From an uncultured Streptococcus sp. (GTDB lineage: Bacteria > Bacillota > Bacilli > Lactobacillales > Streptococcaceae), in NCBI RefSeq assembly GCF_938036805.1, contig NZ_CALHWC010000115.1, positions 1 to 49,944 of the forward strand: a stretch of 49,944 bases of DNA. Reading direction: 5' to 3'. Of the stretch, positions 47,483-49,944 are shown one piece after another; position 1 is the stretch's first letter, and each line of letters opens with the position of its first letter. A program made the position numbers and the translations under genes. Below the pieces are notes generated by a model, which ran no database searches, had not been told where the DNA came from, and saw nothing but the letters and a program-made list of their open reading frames with translations.

Positions 47483-48631
47483 TTAAGCTTCTGTACCGTT
47501 AATGACTTCTATAATCTTCTCAATAATCTCATTATCTAGATATTGTTCAAATTGAGGCAAGTATTCATAATAGTTCTTATAAGTATCGGCCTGTCCTGCC
47601 ATAATCAAAGCTCTGAAGCCTTGGTAGGCAACTTCAAAATTCCCTATTTTGACACCATTTTCTAACAATTCAAATGGAATCCAATAGTCATAAACCCTGT
47701 TCCAGCTGAAAAGACTATCCGGATTCAATTCTAAATCCTTAGCCATATAAGCATAAGCAAAAGCAATGTGATGCTGCCCTGCTTCTCTATATAATTTGGC
47801 TAATTGAGACCATGCTTCAGCGCGATTAGGGTTAATCTGGATAGCTTTTTCCAAATACTCTCGTCCTTCAAGAGCTTTCCCTTCATTTTCATAAATTTGC
47901 GCTATTTCTAGACAAGAATAATAAGCTTCCTCTGACCATCCATCCGTCATAACTGCACGTTTTTTGAACCAAGACAAGGCCTCCTGGTATAAACCTGCAT
48001 CACGATAAGATCTCGCGCAATAAAAGGTATATCTAGGCTCTAAATCAGGGTCTTGATTATTATAAACAGCATTTGCAAGTACAGTTGCATCATGATAATA
48101 TTTATCATCGTCTAGACTTCGTGCGCCTCTTGTTCTTGCAATGACTGAATAGGGTCCTACAAGATTTCCATAACTGGCACCTTCAGGCAATTCAATAAAT
48201 TCATGCACAACTCCTCGCCAATAAATTTCTGGATTATTTTTAACAAGAGCTACACGACGAAATGAAAGAACTCCACTCTCATCTGAAAAATTGAGATAAT
48301 AGGCATCTGCTTCAAGATCAGTAGAAATTTTTAAACTACCTTCAACGAAATCATCTGCATCAAAGATTAGAATATAGTCTCCCTTTCCTCTTGCATAATT
48401 TAGGGCTAAATTTCTATTATGTGCAAAGTTTTGCCATTCATCTTTGTGCAATTCTCCTGGAATTCCCACCTCACTAAAAAAGTTCAAGATAAGGTTTTCC
48501 GTTCCATCTGTGGAGCCAGTGTCAGAAATGACCCAGTAGTCAAATGTGATTGAATTGACCAAATTTTGGAGTGTTTCCAAAATTATATGGGCTTCATTTT
48601 TTACAATCATATTCAATACAATTGATGACAT
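47483..48631 (-). CDS. Family 2 glycosyltransferase with TPR repeats
   Basis: A 382-residue protein. The N-terminal GT-A domain has SSIVLNMIVKNEAHIILETLQNL (about residues 2-24), WVISDTGSTDGTENL (about 33-47), NFAHNRNLALNYARG and the DxD metal site YILIFDADDFVEG (about 86-98). Residues about 190-300 form tetratricopeptide-like helices (YYSCLEIAQIYENEGKALEGREYLEKAIQINPNRAEAWSQLAKLYREAG). It transfers a sugar from an activated donor; the TPRs may hold the acceptor protein. The gene lies just downstream of, and in line with, the Thr-rich collagen-like surface protein, a possible acceptor (inference). GGAGGAATTGA precedes the ATG. Confidence 0.9.
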   Translation of the reverse strand: MSSIVLNMIVKNEAHIILETLQNLVNSITFDYWVISDTGSTDGTENLILNFFSEVGIPGELHKDEWQNFAHNRNLALNYARGKGDYILIFDADDFVEGSLKISTDLEADAYYLNFSDESGVLSFRRVALVKNNPEIYWRGVVHEFIELPEGASYGNLVGPYSVIARTRGARSLDDDKYYHDATVLANAVYNNQDPDLEPRYTFYCARSYRDAGLYQEALSWFKKRAVMTDGWSEEAYYSCLEIAQIYENEGKALEGREYLEKAIQINPNRAEAWSQLAKLYREAGQHHIAFAYAYMAKDLELNPDSLFSWNRVYDYWIPFELLENGVKIGNFEVAYQGFRALIMAGQADTYKNYYEYLPQFEQYLDNEIIEKIIEVINGTEA

Positions 48632-48659
48632 TCAATTCCTCCAAAACATTAATACAACA

Positions 48660-48701
48660 AAACTAGAGGCTAGTAGAATTTTAATAATCCTAATAGCCTC
48701 T
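48660..48701 (-). terminator. Hairpin terminator between the surface protein and glycosyltransferase genes
   Basis: On the minus strand AGAGGCTA (48701-48694) and TAGCCTCT (48672-48665) pair over a 21-base loop, followed by AGTTTTGTTG. The T run is imperfect, so read-through into the glycosyltransferase gene is possible. Confidence 0.55.
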
Positions 48702-48748
48702 GTTTTACTCTAAACTTGATATTGCTTAAATTTTATAAAGAGAATATC

Positions 48749-49944
48749 TTAGAGTTCTTCTTCTTTTCGCTTAGAAACACCTAAGGCAGCTAGAAGTGCA
48801 GCTGATAGAAGTCCTGCGCCTACCACACCTACTTCATGGTTGCTATTGTCACCAGTCTTAGGAAGGGTTCCTGACTTAGCTACTACTTTGGTTGTTCCTG
48901 CAGGTTTTGTTGGCTTAGCTGGAACTGTTGGAGCTGTTGGAACTACTGGTTTTATTGGATTAGTAGGACCGGTTGGGCCGGTTGGACCTGTAGGACCAGT
49001 TGGGCCCGTTGGACCAGTTGGGCCTGTAGGACCGGTTGGACCGGTTGGACCGGTTGGACCTGTAGGACCAGTTGGACCTGTAGGACCAGTTGGGCCGGTT
49101 GGACCTGTAGGGCCGGTTGGACCTGTAGGGCCGGTTGGACCGGTTGGACCGGTTGGACCGGTTGGACCTGTAGGGCCGGTTGGACCAGTTGGACCGGTTA
49201 CACCCTTGCCATCTTTACCGTCCTTACCATCTTTACCATCTTTTCCGTCTTTGCCGTCCTTACCATCTTTACCATTTCTGATAATTGTAGAAGATGTTAC
49301 TTCATCAGAATCAACCTTACCATTGTTATTCTTATCAATTCCAACAAGAATAGTAACACTACCATCTTCATTTTCAACGAGAGTTACAAGTGAGCTTTGA
49401 CCATCTTTTCCGTCTTTGCCGTCCTTGCCATCTTTTCCGTCTTTGCCATCTTTAACGATAGTAGCAGAGGTTACTTCATCTGAATCAAGCTTACCATTGC
49501 CATTTGTATCAAAACCAATCTTAATGGTGTGTGTTCCATTTTGGTTATCAACTACTTCTGCTAATGGTGTCTTACCATCTTTTCCGTCTTTGACGATAGT
49601 CGTTGACGTTACTTCACTTGGATCAAGTTTACCGTCGCCGTTCTTATCAAGACCGACCTTAACAGTGTGCGTACCGTCGTTGTTGTTAACTACTTCAGTT
49701 AATGATGATTTACCATCTTTACCATCTTTACCATCCGCACCAGTCGCTCCTGTAGCACCAGTTGCGCCATCTTTCACGATAGTCGTTGACGTTACCTCAC
49801 TTGGATCAAGCTTACCGTCGCCATTCTTATCGATACCGACCTTAACAGTGTGCGTACCATCGTTGTTGTTAACTACTTCAGTTAATGAGGATTTACCATC
49901 TTTTCCATCTGCACCAGTTGCACCGGTCGCTCCTGTAGCGCCAG
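48749..49944 (-). CDS. Collagen-like LPxTG cell-wall-anchored surface protein (N-terminus outside window)
   Basis: The 3' part (398 codons) of a large surface protein; the frame is open through the right window edge. From the edge inward come modules with G-A-T-G or DGKDGK tracts, then about 35 residues of SLTEVVNNNDGTHTVKVG type ending in an EF-hand-like loop (DKNGDGKLDPSE, DTNGNGKLDSDE, DKNNNGKVDSDE) and EVTS-TI-V/R-DG. Four such modules are visible. Then comes a DGK tract, about 26 GPT triplets, a Pro/Thr wall-spanning linker (about 30 residues), the sortase signal LPKTGD, a hydrophobic segment and KRKEEEL. Thr in the Y position of G-X-Y repeats is a plausible glycosylation target. The GTG-like codon at 49777 is internal, not the start. 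Confidence 0.93.
   Translation of the reverse strand, partial: GATGATGATGADGKDGKSSLTEVVNNNDGTHTVKVGIDKNGDGKLDPSEVTSTTIVKDGATGATGATGADGKDGKDGKSSLTEVVNNNDGTHTVKVGLDKNGDGKLDPSEVTSTTIVKDGKDGKTPLAEVVDNQNGTHTIKIGFDTNGNGKLDSDEVTSATIVKDGKDGKDGKDGKDGKDGQSSLVTLVENEDGSVTILVGIDKNNNGKVDSDEVTSSTIIRNGKDGKDGKDGKDGKDGKDGKDGKGVTGPTGPTGPTGPTGPTGPTGPTGPTGPTGPTGPTGPTGPTGPTGPTGPTGPTGPTGPTGPTGPTGPTGPTGPTGPTGPTNPIKPVVPTAPTVPAKPTKPAGTTKVVAKSGTLPKTGDNSNHEVGVVGAGLLSAALLAALGVSKRKEEEL
48965..49203 (-). repeat. Low-complexity tandem repeat encoding (Gly-Pro-Thr)n
   Basis: About 26 units of 9 bases encode GPT on the minus strand, with synonymous changes that break the array into mixed 9- and 18-base sub-repeats. Length variation by slippage or recombination is expected to keep the frame. 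A long plus-strand frame (VGP repeats) is only its shadow. Confidence 0.9.

Noticed and set aside
48840..49400. A 186-codon plus-strand frame of VGP repeats opposite the collagen gene
   Set aside because: It is the antisense shadow of the GPT repeat (minus strand), with no ribosome site or promoter. The minus-strand frame has LPxTG anchor and module structure.
1..49944. tRNA, rRNA, CRISPR arrays, transposases, prophage and attachment sites
   Set aside because: None was recognised on either strand by eye; short or diverged examples could be missed without tools.

Overview
The window is chromosomal DNA from a low-GC Firmicute, almost certainly a Streptococcus of the sanguinis/mitis type. Reasons: a class II firmicute GalT, a gal region with divergent galR, the order phoU-pstB2-pstB1-pstA-pstC-pstS, a SpxA2-like regulator, a NiaX/NiaR pair, a PyrR-attenuated pyr operon, an LPxTG surface protein and a streptococcal intergenic repeat. 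The species call is an inference. No rRNA, tRNA, CRISPR array, transposase or prophage was seen.

Layout. 1-3.3 kb: five tandem, co-oriented paralogues of an unrecognised single-pass membrane protein (the first cut by the window edge). 3.4-8.5 kb: phosphate uptake (pstS-C-A-B1-B2-phoU, minus strand). 8.5-12.3 kb: rsmF-like rRNA methyltransferase, inositol monophosphatase family protein, UPF0223 protein, spx, ribF. 12.4-17.6 kb: galK-galT-galE facing divergent galR, with a cre site, two candidate GalR operators and two near-consensus promoters between them. 17.6-19.0 kb: birA and a SufT-like protein. 19.1-23.0 kb: rpoD, dnaG, mscL (opposite strand) and rpsU, a split macromolecular-synthesis cluster. 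23.1-25.7 kb: a decay island (frameshifted S51 peptidase, methyltransferase with an in-frame stop, broken BlaR1/MecR1-like sensor) next to an apparently intact BlaI-type repressor. 25.8-28.7 kb: DUF1304 protein and two flavoprotein oxidoreductases. 28.7-32.0 kb: rapZ-yvcK-whiA and ridA. 32.0-33.9 kb: a promoter, a candidate preQ1-I riboswitch and terminator in front of a nucleoside hydrolase gene and an ECF S-component gene. 33.9-37.0 kb: pyrR-pyrP-pyrB with a PyrR attenuator. 37.0-38.0 kb: Pr6Pr membrane protein and PhnA-like zinc-ribbon protein. 38.1-39.3 kb: niaX-niaR. 39.4-40.7 kb: MocR-type regulator whose last codons lie in a repeat. 40.9-44.4 kb: heterodimeric ABC exporter. 44.5-47.3 kb: MmcQ/YjbR protein, cutC, pepT. 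47.5-49.9 kb: glycosyltransferase with TPRs and the 3' part of a collagen-like, EF-hand-loop-containing LPxTG surface protein.

Most interesting points: (1) the candidate preQ1-I riboswitch in front of a nucleoside hydrolase and an ECF S-component, which suggests a queuosine-precursor salvage operon; (2) the paralogue array at the left edge; (3) a roughly 170-bp MITE-like repeat present three times, one copy supplying the last nine codons and stop of a MocR gene and another lying inside the gal operon; (4) probable leaderless starts of ribF and niaR; (5) the decay island beside an intact blaI; (6) the collagen/EF-hand surface protein next to a glycosyltransferase.

All calls come from reading the sequence and from memory of protein families. 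No database search was run.
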